DNA of 64,000 bases from Gymnopus androsaceus JB14 (GCA_009733575.1 ML769460.1:5501-69500); one strand, 5' to 3'; shown: positions 1-12,589, counted from the stretch's first letter. The notes: generated by a model from the letters alone, not told the origin. Translations and numbers: made by a program.

Positions 1-1345
1 TCTATGCCATCAGGAGGAGAATGCAACAGATAATCACCAATTTGTGTGCCCTCCAGTGGCGTCTCCTTCTAGGCCTGCCAGGTTTCTGCATTCCAAATTC
101 GGACTGGTTATCCCATGAGCCAGACACAATCTCTTGCCATCAGGAGAGAATGCAACAGATGTAACCAACTTTGTGTGCCCTTTCCAGTGAGTCTCCTTCT
201 TGCTGCCAGTTTCTGCATTCCAAATTCTGACTGATTTATCATCAGAACCAGACACATTCTCTTGCCATCAGGGAGAGAATGCGACAGATGTCACAAAGCT
301 TGTGTGCTGTTTTAGTGAGTCTCCTTCAGGCCTGCCAGTTTCTGCATTCCAAATTCTGACTGATTTTTAATGTGAACCAGACACAATTCTCTTGCCATCA
401 GGAGAGAATGCAACAGATACAACTGTACTTGTGTGCCCATCAAGTGGGTCTCCTTCTGGCCTGCCAGTGTCTGCATCCCAAATCTTGATTGATTTATCCC
501 GGGAGCAAGACACAATTCTCTTATCATCAGGAGAGAATGAAACAGATTCAACCCCACTTGTGTGCCCTTCCAGTGGTTCTCCTTCTGGCCTGCCAGTTTC
601 TGCATTCCAAATTCTGACTGAGTTGTCATATGAACTAGACACAATTCTTGTACCATCAGGAGAGAATGCAACAGATGTTACCAACTTTGTGTGCCCTTCC
701 AGTGGGGTCTCCTTCAGACAGCCAGTTTCTGCATTCCAAATTCTGACTGAGTTATCCCATGAGCCAGACACAATTCTCTTGCCATCAGGAGAGAATGCAA
801 CAGATGTAACCAACTTTGTGTGCCCTTCCAGTAGGTCTCCTTCTGGCCTGTCAGTTTCCACATTCCAAATTCTGACTGAGTTGTCATATGAACCAGACAC
901 AATTCTCTTGCCATCAGGAGAGAATGCAACAGATTCAACTGCACTTGAGTGCCCTTCCAGTGGGTCTCCTTCTGGCCTCCCAGTTTCTGCATCCCACATC
1001 CTGACTGATGTATCCCATGAGCCAGACACAATTCTCTTGCCATCAGGAGAGAATGCAACAGATTTAATTGCACTTGTGTGCCCTTCCAGTGGTTCTCCTT
1101 CTGGCCTGCCAGTTTCTGCATTCCAAATTCTGACTGAGTAATCATATGAGCCAGACACAATTCTCTTGCCATCAGGAGAGAATGCAACAGATTTAACCCA
1201 ATTTGTGTGCCCTTCCAGTGGGTCTCCTTCTGGCCTGCCAGTTTCTGCATTCCAAATTCTGATTGATTTATCTTCTGAGCCTGACACAATTCTCTTACCA
1301 TTAGGAGAGAATGCAACAGATGTCACTGAGTTTGTGTGCCCTTGT
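1..1345 (-). repeat. Tandem WD40-coding repeats, 129-bp period
   Basis: About ten to eleven WD40 units lie head to tail. The shared block around 'ccatcaggagagaatgcaac' recurs with exact 129-bp spacing near 391, 520, 649, 778, 907, 1036, 1165 and 1294, so each unit is 43 codons without indels. Each unit reads EGHT..V.SVAFSPDGKRI, then VSGS.D.SVRIWNAETGRP. Most differences fall at a few positions, such as the residues after GHT and those before the SVRIW core. The leftmost units (1-370) break the spacing and contain indels and a stop at 367-369. Near-identical repeats of this kind are known from fungal NLRs of the HET-E/HNWD type, where they recombine and diversify. Confidence 0.9.
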
Positions 1346-2548
1346 AGTAGTACCTGCAACTGTGGCCACTGTGAATTATGACCATAGCATAAACTTGCCA
1401 CCCTTGAGAAATATGAGCAGTATGCTTTCTGAAGTCTTGATTTTCTGGGTATGAATGGTAATCCTGAAATATGACAGATGTGGAGTGGATTCCATAAGCA
1501 CCTTTCCAAATACCTCAGCAAATTTTCTTATTTCATTTTACCAAATGCGCTAAATCTACCCAAACAGAACAAGCCTAAATGCAATTTGATCAGCTCAAAA
1601 CTCAATATTAGATTTCTTTGTCCACATACTCATCCACTTTTTCACATTTTCCATACTCCGAAAAATCACATTGACCCTGTTGAGAATGCTCAGAACTTCC
1701 ATCCAGTACAGTGAGAACCCATAGAGAAATTGGTTCATCAAATCCATAAGAGCCCTCTTGTGTTCTAGGACTTTTAAATGAAGATCCCAAAAGCAACAAG
1801 CATAAGATAGCTCAGGTGTGATAACTTTCACTATGTCAGATGGCAGGTCTGCATTACGCACATATGAAGCTCTTTAAGTTGCACATATTGAAATGTAGTT
1901 TTTCAATCATAATTTTCAAACTTCCAACTGCTAAAATAGTATGTCCCTCCACCGAGTCCATTGCAATTGTATACCCTTTACTTCTCTTTCCATCCAATAA
2001 AAAATCACGGATTGATGTATGGACTGGCCAGACTGGGATGTCTGATCTGTCTGCTCCAATAAACAGAGATCCCAAATATTGGATTACAACATCTTCCCCT
2101 CCCTCCTCTTCCCCTCCCTCCTCTTCACCGCTTTGCTGATCATGTGCCAATTTTAAGCTTGTTAATGAATCTCTTGAAAGAGGTATAGAGGTTGCCAAAA
2201 ATTGTGAGACTGATTTTCTGTATTCATTCATAATGTCTTCATCCCTGGCATCAAAAATGGACTCAAGAATGTCTTTATATAGCTTATCAAGAGGATATAA
2301 ATCACTACTGTTTGGGCTAAGTTTCATGAAGTGTGAAACTTTCTTTTTGAGATTTACACCTGGTTTTTTTATCTGATGCAAAGCATTACAGACTGTACAA
2401 GCCCATTGAAAATACCCTTCTGACATTTTTGCCAATTCTTTACAATGGTTTTCATTTAACAAATGGTGCTTAATAAAATATTTCATCCTGTGATCAGACT
2501 TATTATTACTTAGATACGTAGTAGAAAATTCCTCATTAACATCTCATC
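1..2548 (-). pseudogene. NACHT-WD40 NLR-type gene, C-terminal part (broken)
   Basis: This is the 3' part of an STAND/NLR gene running right to left. From about 2545 it encodes the end of the NACHT module (NEEFSTTYLS, then a helical stretch), an acidic EEGGEEEGG run written by a duplicated CT-rich 15-mer at 2093-2126, and the conserved 'HTSIRDFLLD' winged-helix/ARC-like segment. It continues as LPSDI..ELSYACCFW and LYWMEVLSIL, typical linker blocks before WD40 in Agaricomycete NLRs, and then enters the WD40 repeats. A +1 shift near 1855 separates two of these blocks. A nonsense codon lies at 367-369 and more frame changes follow below 370. The true end lies left of the window. Together with the N-terminal part at 8653-9338 it formed one gene. 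It is unlikely to be functional unless the breaks are assembly errors. Confidence 0.8.
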
Positions 2549-5500
2549 CTATCTGTTTTAATAAGTATTGATCTCCATCTAATCATTATATCATGCTGTC
2601 GTTAGCAATAATCTCGTAACAAGAGTATCCCTTTCCATTTCGACTTAACTCCTTAACATATCGAAGATTCCCATCAACCACCAAGCGGAGCATGAATTAA
2701 GCCAAGCCAAAAGGCATGGTGAATTTGTAACTTTGTGAACACTTATTTAAACTAAATGGACTGCATCCTTTCAGGTCTTGCACACTGCAAAGATGTTAAT
2801 CAGCTGTTTACCCTCTCTTTAAGTAGTGCTTATCATCAATTATGAAAATGCTGCATTCATCCCCACAACCTACATTACTATTTCAACTCAACTCCCTAAA
2901 ATAGATCCCACATCCATTGGCCAATGTACCTTTACTTCCTTCCTCCAATAATTAAAAAAACTACCGGAGCGAATTAATTTATGGCTTCACTGACCGAGGT
3001 ACTGGTATCACTCACATCTGTCCTTGCCTCACATTGAACTGGCTATCAGAATACCCAAAGAATATTTGTCCAATCTATGACTATGTACTTGCTTATCTCC
3101 TCTGCCTTACGTTGCGCCGCACCGCCGTCCTGCCTGCGGTTCTCGGCCGGGTTTCACCGTCGGCGTGTCCTGGGGTCGATCTGCAGATCAGCGGTTTACA
3201 GCGGTGTGGGTCACACGGCACCCCCTTGCCCCGTGCATACACAACTAATCAATTTCAATGCCGAATGGGCAATCGCACTTTTCAACTCCCGTCATTCAGA
3301 TTTTACCATTTACCATGATTGCAACTCATCCCTTTTGCGACCATTACGAAAAGTGTTACTCCAAACGGAACTATTATAATTATAGCAGAATTCAGAGATA
3401 AGTTTTTGTTATTGAACATTTTACAAACGAGCGTGCCGGTACGTATTTTGCACAATAGTCGTTCTGCACAACACATCCTCCATAATTGACCCTTGCTTCA
3501 TTTTTAAAAAACAACGAAAAATGGCAACATGCGGCACAACAAGCCACCAAGCCCGATACAAGGCCCTATTACAAAAGTAAACAAAAACCCCTTCTTTTGC
3601 CAACAACCCTTTCAATACCAAATGCTAACTACAAATATTTGTCCAAGTACAAGACAGGATATGGTGAATTAACAAATAGAAAATCAAAAGGTTTCATTCC
3701 TTGCTACGATCAATACCTAGACCAGTCCCTAAAATCAAAACTTCTAGACATGCGACGAGGTCGTCGAGGGAATCTGTGACCAACTACTAGCAAATCAGTC
3801 TTCACTCACTTGGAGCGCATGGTCAGAAACCGAAACGATTCATGCCACAAATGTTCCCACAAACTAATCATACCGAGGTCCGTTCGAGAAAGCGCTAAAT
3901 GAACACGAGAAAAATAAGGTTCGTAGAAAATAAGATATATATCATGTCAGCTGTTGCCCTTGCCAAGTCAATTGAGCAATGTGCAATAGCTCTTCCACCT
4001 TTTATCCAGGGTATACTAAGATTTTCTAAAGCATAACGAAAAAGCACCCCCAATAAATACGGCCATTATTCTAAATGGAGCCGGACCCGAAATTGAAATT
4101 GACCTAACGACTAACGAACCTGGCCCGCACGTATAAATTATGTATTTTCTCATACGCACAAACGAATCTGCCGGCGGAGTAAATAACGAAAGCCAAAGAG
4201 GTCTTCCGAAACCTCAAGATGAGGATGCAGTGCTTAGAATTGGGTCACACAGGGGTAATCAGTAACGATCGGGTTTTTGACCATTGTCGCGATATACCCG
4301 TGAAGTACCAAATTCCCTTCCTCCGAGTACGTGAAACCAAAGGTTTAAGATCAAACTGCAGGCTAACAACCCCGCGCAAACCAGAGTGACAGGTGAAGGC
4401 CGACAAGAAGCACGTGTCTCTGACATGCGCAAGGATTCTCTCCGCACAACCGAATACAACCAAGCACGAAGAATGCTATTAAGAAGATTGGAAAGAAGAG
4501 TCAATCGAAACTCACAGCTGCTCTCAAAACATGTAAAGGATGGGCAGGACTCATTCTCCACACACCCCCCAGAAAAAAGAAACCACTACCGGTGTTACCA
4601 AAACCTAGTTCTTCCCGACGTAACGACTTTCCAATCACGACATGATATTTAATTATGGTCAATATCACATATAGGCGTTAGTTTTTACAAATACGGTTGC
4701 TACTGGTGGGACCCAAAAGGCATAACCGCGACTCGCTCCGCCAACTCGGGCAGCGAACCAAAACGAAAAACACCACAAAGCACCAAACCACACACAAATA
4801 TAAGACAGCCCCATTTATCACCGCTATCCTAGAGTTCAAGAAAGAACCAAGAGAACTAAGTCAATCTCATGCCATCGCTTTCTGAGAAAGTAGGGTCGGA
4901 CGTCCAAGAACTCATTTGATTATGCAGCTCCGTAGATCAAAACCTAATCTAAGAACAACCTTTACATAACCGAAGAATCGAGATGCCCGAATATCTAGTT
5001 TTTGGATTGAGAACCAAGGATACAAAACTGTGCGAAAAATTCCTATAACTGGTTTAATTATAAGTACCTAAATCTCGAACTACGAATACAATAAGAGCGA
5101 AGAATAAAACAAATTACAAAAATTTTTCATTTGAGCACTTTTCGATTTTACCGTCCGCGCGAAATATTACCAGATATGAAACTCAGCACTTTGCTTGGTA
5201 TCTTCATAAACCTCCTAATCAGTGTCACACAATTCATCTAAGGAGCAATCGAAAAGTCACGCCAATTTACACATTGGCTTACGAAGGATGAAAGCACGGA
5301 CAGCAGAATCTTCTACTACAACTAGTTACCCGTACCCCGCACTTCGTTGAGTCCTACAGATAGCTTTCAATTCCACTCAGATCTGGGCAAAAAAACCCTG
5401 TGACGAGAAAACGGTGAGACACCATGACCACAATTTCAACCGAATAATGAAACAAGGACCTGAAACAGCGACGCAAAAGAGTTAAAGTAAGTCAACAGCA

Positions 5501-8500
5501 AAGTAATATACCATCTAGATTTACATTGTCCGTATTAATGCCAACGATACAAAAACAAATACTAATTCTCTAAATCACTATTGAAGACAAATGGATAGCT
5601 CCACCTCATGACGAACCCGGCGGAAGTGCATCCCCCCGAAGACTGCGGACGGATCGTACACCACACTACCATAAGCACCGGAATTTCAATTAAGGCCTAG
5701 AAAAGGACACAATGTTACTCAATCCTGCTAAACGCCACTAACGTGAATGCTGACGGCCAACGCGGTCTGCCAACACCAACCATTATTAGGCGCTTCCATC
5801 CAGGCCACACGCGCAACTGAGTCCTAGCCCACTGTTCCTACGCGAGAAAAATTCTTACACTCGTTTAGAAGAAGCTCCCCTCCCCTTGTCCCTCCTTTCC
5901 AGTCTGATAAGATACTTCTACTGTGTTAGCAAGGAATGACAATAATGGAGAAAAAGATGACGGCACGGAAAAGGGTGTTTGCCGACGGTGTAACTGGAGC
6001 TCACGCCATAGACAGAAGAAAATCCAGGTAGCAGATTGCGCAACGCAGCCACGTTGAGCCGGTGAAAACTGCACAAATCATTACCCATCTCAAAGGAAGG
6101 TGCCAGACCCATCAATCAATGCTGCTCGAATAATAAGCGGACAAATACCTCGTCTACCAGGTACGTCTTTACCACACACTACTCTGGGAAACAAAAGACA
6201 AATCCCTTTAAGTCCGCTAACAAGATTAATCTTTTCAAAATCTCAATACTCGAATAACTCACACACACACATACTTAGCCATACATGCCTATGATTATGG
6301 CTAGATTGCAAAGTCGCGACAACAACTCCTGAAGTTTCTGATAAAGCGACACCATTCTCCGACAGCAAGTCACCTGCGCCCATTCGTGATGTCGCCACTC
6401 GATGGAAGCCAACACTACACATGCTTAACAGACTTATACTATTCGAACAGTATGAAAGAACCAAAATTGGTCAGTCAACTACTACATGTTTATACGGGAA
6501 AAACAAAACCTGGGTAACTGTTTCCGCGAAATTAAACCCCTTCCTCCAATGACGATGAGGATGGGCATGCTGCATAGAATAACTATACACGGAATACGTT
6601 TATCCCTTTAAACAGTTTCAAGCTACAAAAGACTCCATTCTGTACCCTGGTATGTTTGTTTGTTTATCGCTAAACGAAATGCTATATAAGATTAGGCATC
6701 TGGAATGGATTTACCCTCCTTTTTACTCATACAGTAAATTACGGCCCTAGACATTCTACACAGTCGTGACTCCGCAACTGACCGATCCGGAAGCTATTGA
6801 GCTCAAGCACCAAGCATCCAATGCGTCACCCCCCATTCACATTGCCAAAGCCTGAAAAAAAATACAATCTCTCTCTCAGACACCTAATCCGACCACGCTC
6901 TCTCATCCACCAATGGCAGAAAATCTACCTTTGAACAACCGTACCTCAAAGCAATGTGACAGGACTAAACCACCATCTATCCAAATACTATCATCTGTGA
7001 AGAAATGGCAAGTAGATACGTCTAGCCATATCCAAATTAATATTCTATAGTATGAAATAAGATAAGTACCAAAACAAATAGATAAAGTTATCCTATACAT
7101 TCCATGCAGTCCATAATACAAAGAAACATGAATACATAGCTACGAATAGGCCTGTGGTCTAGAGCTGACAAACCTTACCATTAAGACTGCGGACACATGT
7201 ACTAACAGTAACATCAAGGAACAATTCTATGGAACAGCGCTACATAAACGACGCTCTCTCACAAGAGCTCTACTTTGCATCTCCTGACACTACGCAGCAC
7301 CACCGGACCCTCGTGATTATTTCTCTCAATCATAAAAATTCTTCTATTGATCCCTTAAATCTACATTAACTACCACCTCAGCACCATCTTCCATACCCAA
7401 GACGCATGGCCACATCGCCCAATACAGACAACCACTCTGAGAAATTCCCTATATCGAACCTGTCACTAACTTACCAACGTCCCACAACACAGCACGACCG
7501 CTTACACAATTACAAACCAAGGACAGCTATGTGGACCCTGAAGCGCCGGTAGCCGATGAGAAAAAATCTTACGTCCTACCTGCTTTTGCTGATAGCTTCG
7601 GTGGTACAACGGAGAAGCCCAACAATTCACTGGCCTGGAAAATCATGATATACGTATTAACGAAGGAGAATAGTACCGCATACTTGTGCAAAACAGATGG
7701 CAATTTTCCCGCCTAACATTTTGCATTACTGTCGAAATACTTCTTTCTGTTGTTTACGGTCTAACCCAGATGCGAACTTTCATATTATTATTTTTCCCAT
7801 ATATGACCTATATCTCTTTACAACAATCTTGTTGGTTCTGTTTCTGAAACAATTTTATCGTCGCGTGAACACTTACCCTCCCTTCACCTGCCTCAGCAAT
7901 CCTTATCGTACACTGCACACACCCATGCTCTCATAGACCTATTCGTGCGCCTCCTCGAACCATCGCTGCTCCATGCGCGACTGGTCTCCCTCAAAACAAA
8001 AAAATAAAATTACATGACGATAACTACACAACGATCAATACCAATACTAGTAATTAGAACAAAACCTCCATGCCATCCAACTAAAACTCCACTTTGGAGG
8101 ACGAAGATCGAAGCGGTCCAACATGATTAATCACAAATGATGGAGTAGTATCAAACGCTATCTCATGCTTTCTTCGGACAATGATCCTGCATGAAGCTCT
8201 ACGGCCAGGTGACTCTTGGTACAAAATGAGTGATATCATCATTGGTAATACATTCTATAATATGTTAATAGTTTATGTAGTTATAAAAATCTTTGAGCGA
8301 TCTTCCTTAATGCATTCATTCACCTTTCACCAGCATAGCCCACCAACGACTCAGCGAGACACACACCACCCGATATCTAGCCACGGAAATATACCCCAAC
8401 ACCACCGGAACCCTCAAAATCTCAGGGGTCCAGTGACAGTGCCGGTCACGCTCCGGTTGACCTAATGGCGAGTACCCGGAACAGCCATCACCGTATTCAC

Positions 8501-8735
8501 ACACATTACCTATGCTGCTCAGAATATACATTGGAGGATTACTCTATTGGTCACACCCATTAACTCCTCACCGATCACCATTTCAAAAGCGTCATGCAAG
8601 GACCAGCGCCCAAACACTTCCGAGTTCCAATGACAAAACTGTACCCTAATTATCAGCAGAGTTCATCGATTCTGAAAATTTTGACCAAAATAAATACAAA
8701 ATAAATCCAGAAAATCAAGAAAAAATCAAAACCAC
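2549..8735. other. 6.2-kb ORF-poor, A+C-skewed insert inside the NLR gene
   Basis: This stretch separates the two halves of the NACHT-WD40 gene. No ORF here looks like a real protein, and every open stretch is short and low in complexity. The plus strand is visibly rich in A and C and poor in G and T over long distances, for example 4740-4800 and 7380-7500. That skew is unlike the genes on either side. A GC-rich island at about 3105-3235 stands out. I found no clear long terminal repeats, terminal inverted repeats or target duplication by eye. It may be one or more old non-coding mobile elements. The central NACHT exons (Walker B region) are not recognisable here, so it is not a simple clean insertion. 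Confidence 0.5.
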
Positions 8736-9338
8736 ACTCCGATTTTTTTGAGGATGATGGATGACTGAACTCTTGATCGAAATGGTACAGTATAAGCAAT
8801 ACTCTGGATGGCCCGGGTTGCAGTCCGCTCTGCATGGAATGTGCAATTGAAGCAGAAAAATCCACCAAGACAGTTCATCTTCTTGAACTTTTTGCCAATA
8901 GTATGGCTGATGGCAGATTTACCTGTCCCAGCAGCACCATAGAGAATAAATGCCTGAGGAGTATCATCTTTTCTGTTCATTGCCCATTGAGTGATTTTTT
9001 CAATGATTTGGATTCTAGTTCCCTCCAGACATTCTTTGTCTTCCTGAATATGGGCATTGAGATCAGGGTTCAACTTGCTGGCAAGTTTCTGTTTAATATT
9101 TTCTGTAGAATTAATTCAGCAACTGCAAAAATGTGTTAACAAATATTGACTTGCCTTGCAGTCCAAAATTGTAAGTTGTACTCTGATTTCCTTGAACATT
9201 ACTGAATTCTCCGCCATGGATGGTAAACTCGTGAGCATTGGAGAAAGAAGACATGATGAAATCGGATTTTGAACAATCAATGATGGTGGTTGATGTACAA
9301 GATGGAAATGTCACACTGTCACAATTTAAACTAGTCAT
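8653..9338 (-). pseudogene. NACHT-WD40 NLR-type gene, N-terminal part
   Basis: The first exon begins at 9338 and encodes a short N-terminal region ending FTIHGGEFSNVQGNQSTTYN, a sequence typical of the start of Agaricomycete NACHT proteins. An intron follows, apparently a GC-AG type starting 'gcaagt' near 9160 and ending near 9090. The next exon carries LNPDLNAHIQEDKECLEGTR and the P-loop LYGAAGTGKSAISHTIG (Walker A), followed by GGFFCFNCTFHAERTATRAI. After SIAYT the frame shifts by one: the conserved continuation YHFDQEFS is in another frame. Homology stops at about 8740, where the A+C-skewed insert starts. Walker B and the rest of NACHT are missing. No recognised N-terminal effector domain precedes the P-loop. 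Confidence 0.8.
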
Positions 9339-9570
9339 GCGGATCGATTAAGGGCAGGTTTGAGAAACATGTTCAAGTCTCAATTGTGTAACCTTCCACA
9401 TTGATACTTAACTACAGGTAAACGTTCTTCAAATTTTCCTCGAATTCGTATAACGAGGCCTAGCTACTATTGTCCTATTGAGTACTAACATACTGTATGA
9501 ATCGGCCCCAAGTGTTCACGGGGGGTAGTACGCTCGTTTACTTTCCCGGCCCAACTGAGATTCCTGCTAT

Positions 9571-9762
9571 TGCCTGTTGCATTAGGTTCTAGGTCAACAA
9601 TTTTGTGAACTTGTTTGTTTGGGCCAAGAAATGAATGGAAAACTATGGAAACGGGAGGCCCAGGCCGAAATGAATGTAACTGTGCATAGCCCTTCATTCA
9701 TTTCGGGCCCAAATAAACAAGTTCGAAAATTTTCGGACGTATAGAACCTAATGCAACGGGCA
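9571..9762. repeat. Foldback (MITE-like) element with ~67-bp inverted arms
   Basis: Bases 9571-9637 and 9695-9762 are imperfect reverse complements, sharing blocks such as tgcattaggttct / agaacctaatgca, acttgtttgtttgggcc / gggcccaaataaacaagt, and gaatg / cattc. The loop is about 57 bp. This could be a small non-autonomous DNA transposon or the end of a larger foldback element. It lies directly beside the PP1 gene fragment. Confidence 0.75.
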
Positions 9763-9770
9763 ATATCAAA

Positions 9771-9981
9771 ATGGTTGTTGAAGATGGATACGTGTTCTTC
9801 GCAAAACGCCACTTGGTGACCGTGTTCTCCACGCCAAATTATTGTGTAGAGTTTGACAGAAACGCTGGTGCGATCAAGTGTTGATGAATCGCTCCCGTGT
9901 TCCTTCCCGGTACATATCCTCCCAGAGCTTAAAGGCAGCTTACCACGAACCAGATCCCAACAGCTGGCATATTCAAAGTAA
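9771..9981 (+). pseudogene. Protein phosphatase 1 catalytic subunit fragment (3' exon)
   Basis: The plus strand encodes [34 protein letters not shown] and, one frame over, [10 protein letters not shown]. These match the C-terminal core of PP1-type Ser/Thr phosphatases (consensus VVEDGYEFF, SAPNYCGEFDNAGA, SVDESLLCSF). Only this last exon is present. It has a frameshift between GAI and SVDE, a Gly-to-Val change in the NYCGEF motif and an extra Arg, and it stops at 9979-9981. No metal-binding GDxHG or GNHE motifs are nearby, so this is a captured or duplicated gene piece with no enzyme activity. Just downstream (10087-10160) is an unrelated-looking stretch, ELIRSLEPGDRVMLIAKAKV, which resembles a 'L..GD.I.L.ARA' module of Agaricomycete hypothetical proteins but cannot be assigned. 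Confidence 0.8.
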
Positions 9982-10374
9982 TGGCGTTGCAAGTAAAGAG
10001 ATCCGACGGCATTCCGTGACTTGGACTGAATTTGAGGATGAGGAGGCTCATCGCGATCCAACTTCGTTGAAAGGGAGAGAAGGACTTGGGGAATGAGCTT
10101 ATAAGATCGCTTGAGCCTGGGGACCGAGTTATGCTGATAGCCAAAGCGAAAGTATGTGTCCACTTGCCAATCATCTACGCCAAGTTAACACTCGTTCTAG
10201 TTCCCTGGATGGTCAAACCATGCCTTCCAAGGCTCTATAGAAATTTACTACTCTGTATAATGGCTCACGAGATAGTTGTATGATCATCATTGGATCGTAT
10301 TCAAGCCGTACATGCGTGTAAGAACTAAATAGCAGTACATGGCGTCAGTACATAATTCATCCCAAATTCCCGAA

Positions 10375-12262
10375 TTAAAAAAGCCGTGGCTCGACTACAT
10401 ATACCGATGCCTGGGGCGCCTTTTCAAAAGTCTCAACAGACCCTTGATCCTTCTCCTCTCCATTCCCATATTCATGTTTTTCTGATCTCAACTCCCGCAC
10501 GACTGTACTATGCGCTCTCCAAGCGGGCAACCCAGGAGCAAAAATCTCTTCCATCCTCTCCAACGGTACCTGCTTGGTTTCCGGAACAAAGAGGAACACA
10601 AAGGCAATGGAGAGAACCATTAGACTGGCGAAAAAGAGGTACGCCGTAGCCCATGGCAATGAACTGTGCATAATAATAATATTTATTTCAGTAAAAAGAT
10701 CTAAGAAAGGTCAAAGTGAAAATTTCCATATCATTTGTGGAGTGAAGCGGGCAATAAGGAATGAGTATAACCAGTTGTTAGCCGCCATGCAGGCTTGGGT
10801 AAAAGTTCTAGTGTGCTGAGGGAATACTTCGGCCTTGAAAACACGCCAGATGAACGTCAGTCCTTTTAATACTAAATGATGATACGCACTGTGGAAACCC
10901 ACGAAATACCGTTCGATGAAGGACTGTAAAAAACTGGCCAAAGGTAGAAGAAGGCGATAACACACTTTCCTCCAGAGCTCAGGGTTGTTGCTGGGTGCAA
11001 TTGAGGTTTGGCGATGGCAATGTAAGCCGCCTAAATTGTTTCAAGATCAATGTACACAGGATAGAATAATGTCTACTCACGACGTAATACATGCGAAACG
11101 CGCCTCCAACCGAGCCTACAATGTCGGACAAAGACCAAAGTAGTCCACGACATACAAGAGCCAGAAGAGTGCGCCGAAAAGCTTGATGATACCATAAACA
11201 CCAGTAGTGAGCAAGCTGGCGTGCGTTCCAGTAACACCGATGGATTTGAAGATGGTGGGCCTGCCGTGAAGGAAGAGCTTGGATGAGAAACGAGTGAACG
11301 TGAGCAGGATATAGACGACATACGGATAGTAGTTGATAGCATTGATACCAGTAGCATTTTGCCATGCGAACAAACTCGAACCTAGCAATAAACGCACAAC
11401 TAATTTCTTATCTGAAAACACGGTGCGGACAGGTCCAAAGAACCCAGCACCAGCTCAGCTCTTTTCGTGAGCGACGGCAGCCTCGATAGCAGAAACTTCT
11501 TCAACAAGGTATGGGTGATCTGCCGGAAGGTTGCGGATTCTGGAAAGAGATTTGACTGCGTCGTCATTACGGTCTCAGCTAACAAGCCATCTTGGAGATT
11601 CTGAAAGGAAAGGAGCTCCGAGTGCAAACAGTCCTCCGGGCTAAATAGAACGGAGGTGAGAAACATAAGTGAGATGATGAAAATAAGCAACGTACGATGA
11701 GTTGTACTGCGAAAGCTATTAACCACTATAGAACGGGTTAGTTTAAAGATAAAAACATCAACTTTTGAGCGCTCATTTGTTTACGACTAGCAGGAACATG
11801 AAGTGTAACCCCGTAGTTTATCCAGAAACCAACAACTCCACCGATTTGCCAGCAAAGTTCATAGACCAATGAGTCGTCCTCGAATGGCCGGAGGTGCAAT
11901 TTCTGTAACAGATAATCAGTGAGTATAAGGTAGGACTCATCGAATCAGGAACTCTTACCTGAGACATAGATAGGCACGAGGTTGGAAGCGACACCAATGG
12001 CAATGGCTAAGCCGATAATTATGCGTCCCCCATATATGAGACCAAGACCAGTAGAAGAGCTGAATGGGCGGAGTAAACCAATGCCCAATCAAGTACTCAC
12101 GAAAAAACTGTCTGCATAGCGGCTCGGATAACAAAGATGACTGCTGACAGGAATAGGCCATTATAGTCGCTGGATCTGGGTAGGAGGTAGGTTGTGTGAT
12201 CGACCGGTTTCCCAGACGGAGCCAACATACGCGAGGCTTGCACAACGATGTCCATGGGGACG
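10375..12262 (-). pseudogene. MFS sugar/quinate-type transporter, decayed
   Basis: Successive exons read right to left match a fungal sugar porter of the quinate permease type: FVIRAAMQTVFS, GRIIIGLAI, ASNLVPIYVSEIAPPAIRGR, PGGLFALGAPFLSESPRWLV, WQNATGINAINYYPYVV, FTPQMIW and the C-terminal signature VPETKQVPLERMEEIF. The family's first ~100 residues are not found. Damage includes a one-base loss after RGRLIG (near 11865), in-frame stops after PRWLVS and after AAVAHEKS, and a frame change near the LVDYFG block. Several introns keep their splice signals. The last exon (stop at 10375) is well preserved. The gene is a 5'-truncated, inactive copy. Confidence 0.85.
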
Positions 12263-12386
12263 ATTTGAAATTGTATCTGTTTCTTTCTATCCTGAAAGCA
12301 TTTGCGAGTTTGAGAGATTAGAAAAAACCAGAATTTTCGCCACTCACTTGTTGCTGTATTCTGACCCTCAACACTTTGCCTACTTC

Positions 12387-12589
12387 TCAGACATTCAGAC
12401 CAGATCTATCCGCGACTAAGCTCTTGGCAAGATCAGGAACAAGCTTCTCCTCCCGGACGGATTTTCCAATCAATTCAATGCGTACAGTTTCTCCGCAGTA
12501 GGAATGCAGCTTCTCCGCACAAGCAATTGGAGAATCCGCTGGGGAAGTCCATGGAACCAAAACAAAATCGCGGAAGTTGGCATGGAGTT
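12387..12589 (-). other. Short open stretch, unrecognised (possible gene fragment)
   Basis: Between the transporter remnant and the IDO gene one minus-strand frame stays open for about 66 codons and looks protein-like: VPWTSPADSPIACAEKLHSY, then CGETVRIELIGKSV and REEKLVPDLAKSLVADRSG. It begins right after a stop and has no start codon of its own, so it would be an internal exon or fragment. I do not recognise the family. Confidence 0.25.

Noticed and set aside
392..1141. Plus-strand open frame of 249 codons over the WD40 array
   Set aside because: It is the antisense shadow of the WD40 repeats: its own repeats have the same 129-bp period and no domain logic.
3105..3320. GC-rich island that might be rRNA or a retroelement end
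   Set aside because: It does not read as known conserved rRNA sequence and no second copy is present in the window, so it is only mentioned as part of the insert.
9594..10163. Minus-strand open frame of 189 codons
   Set aside because: It runs antisense to the PP1 fragment and through the foldback element. The sense strand explains the conservation.
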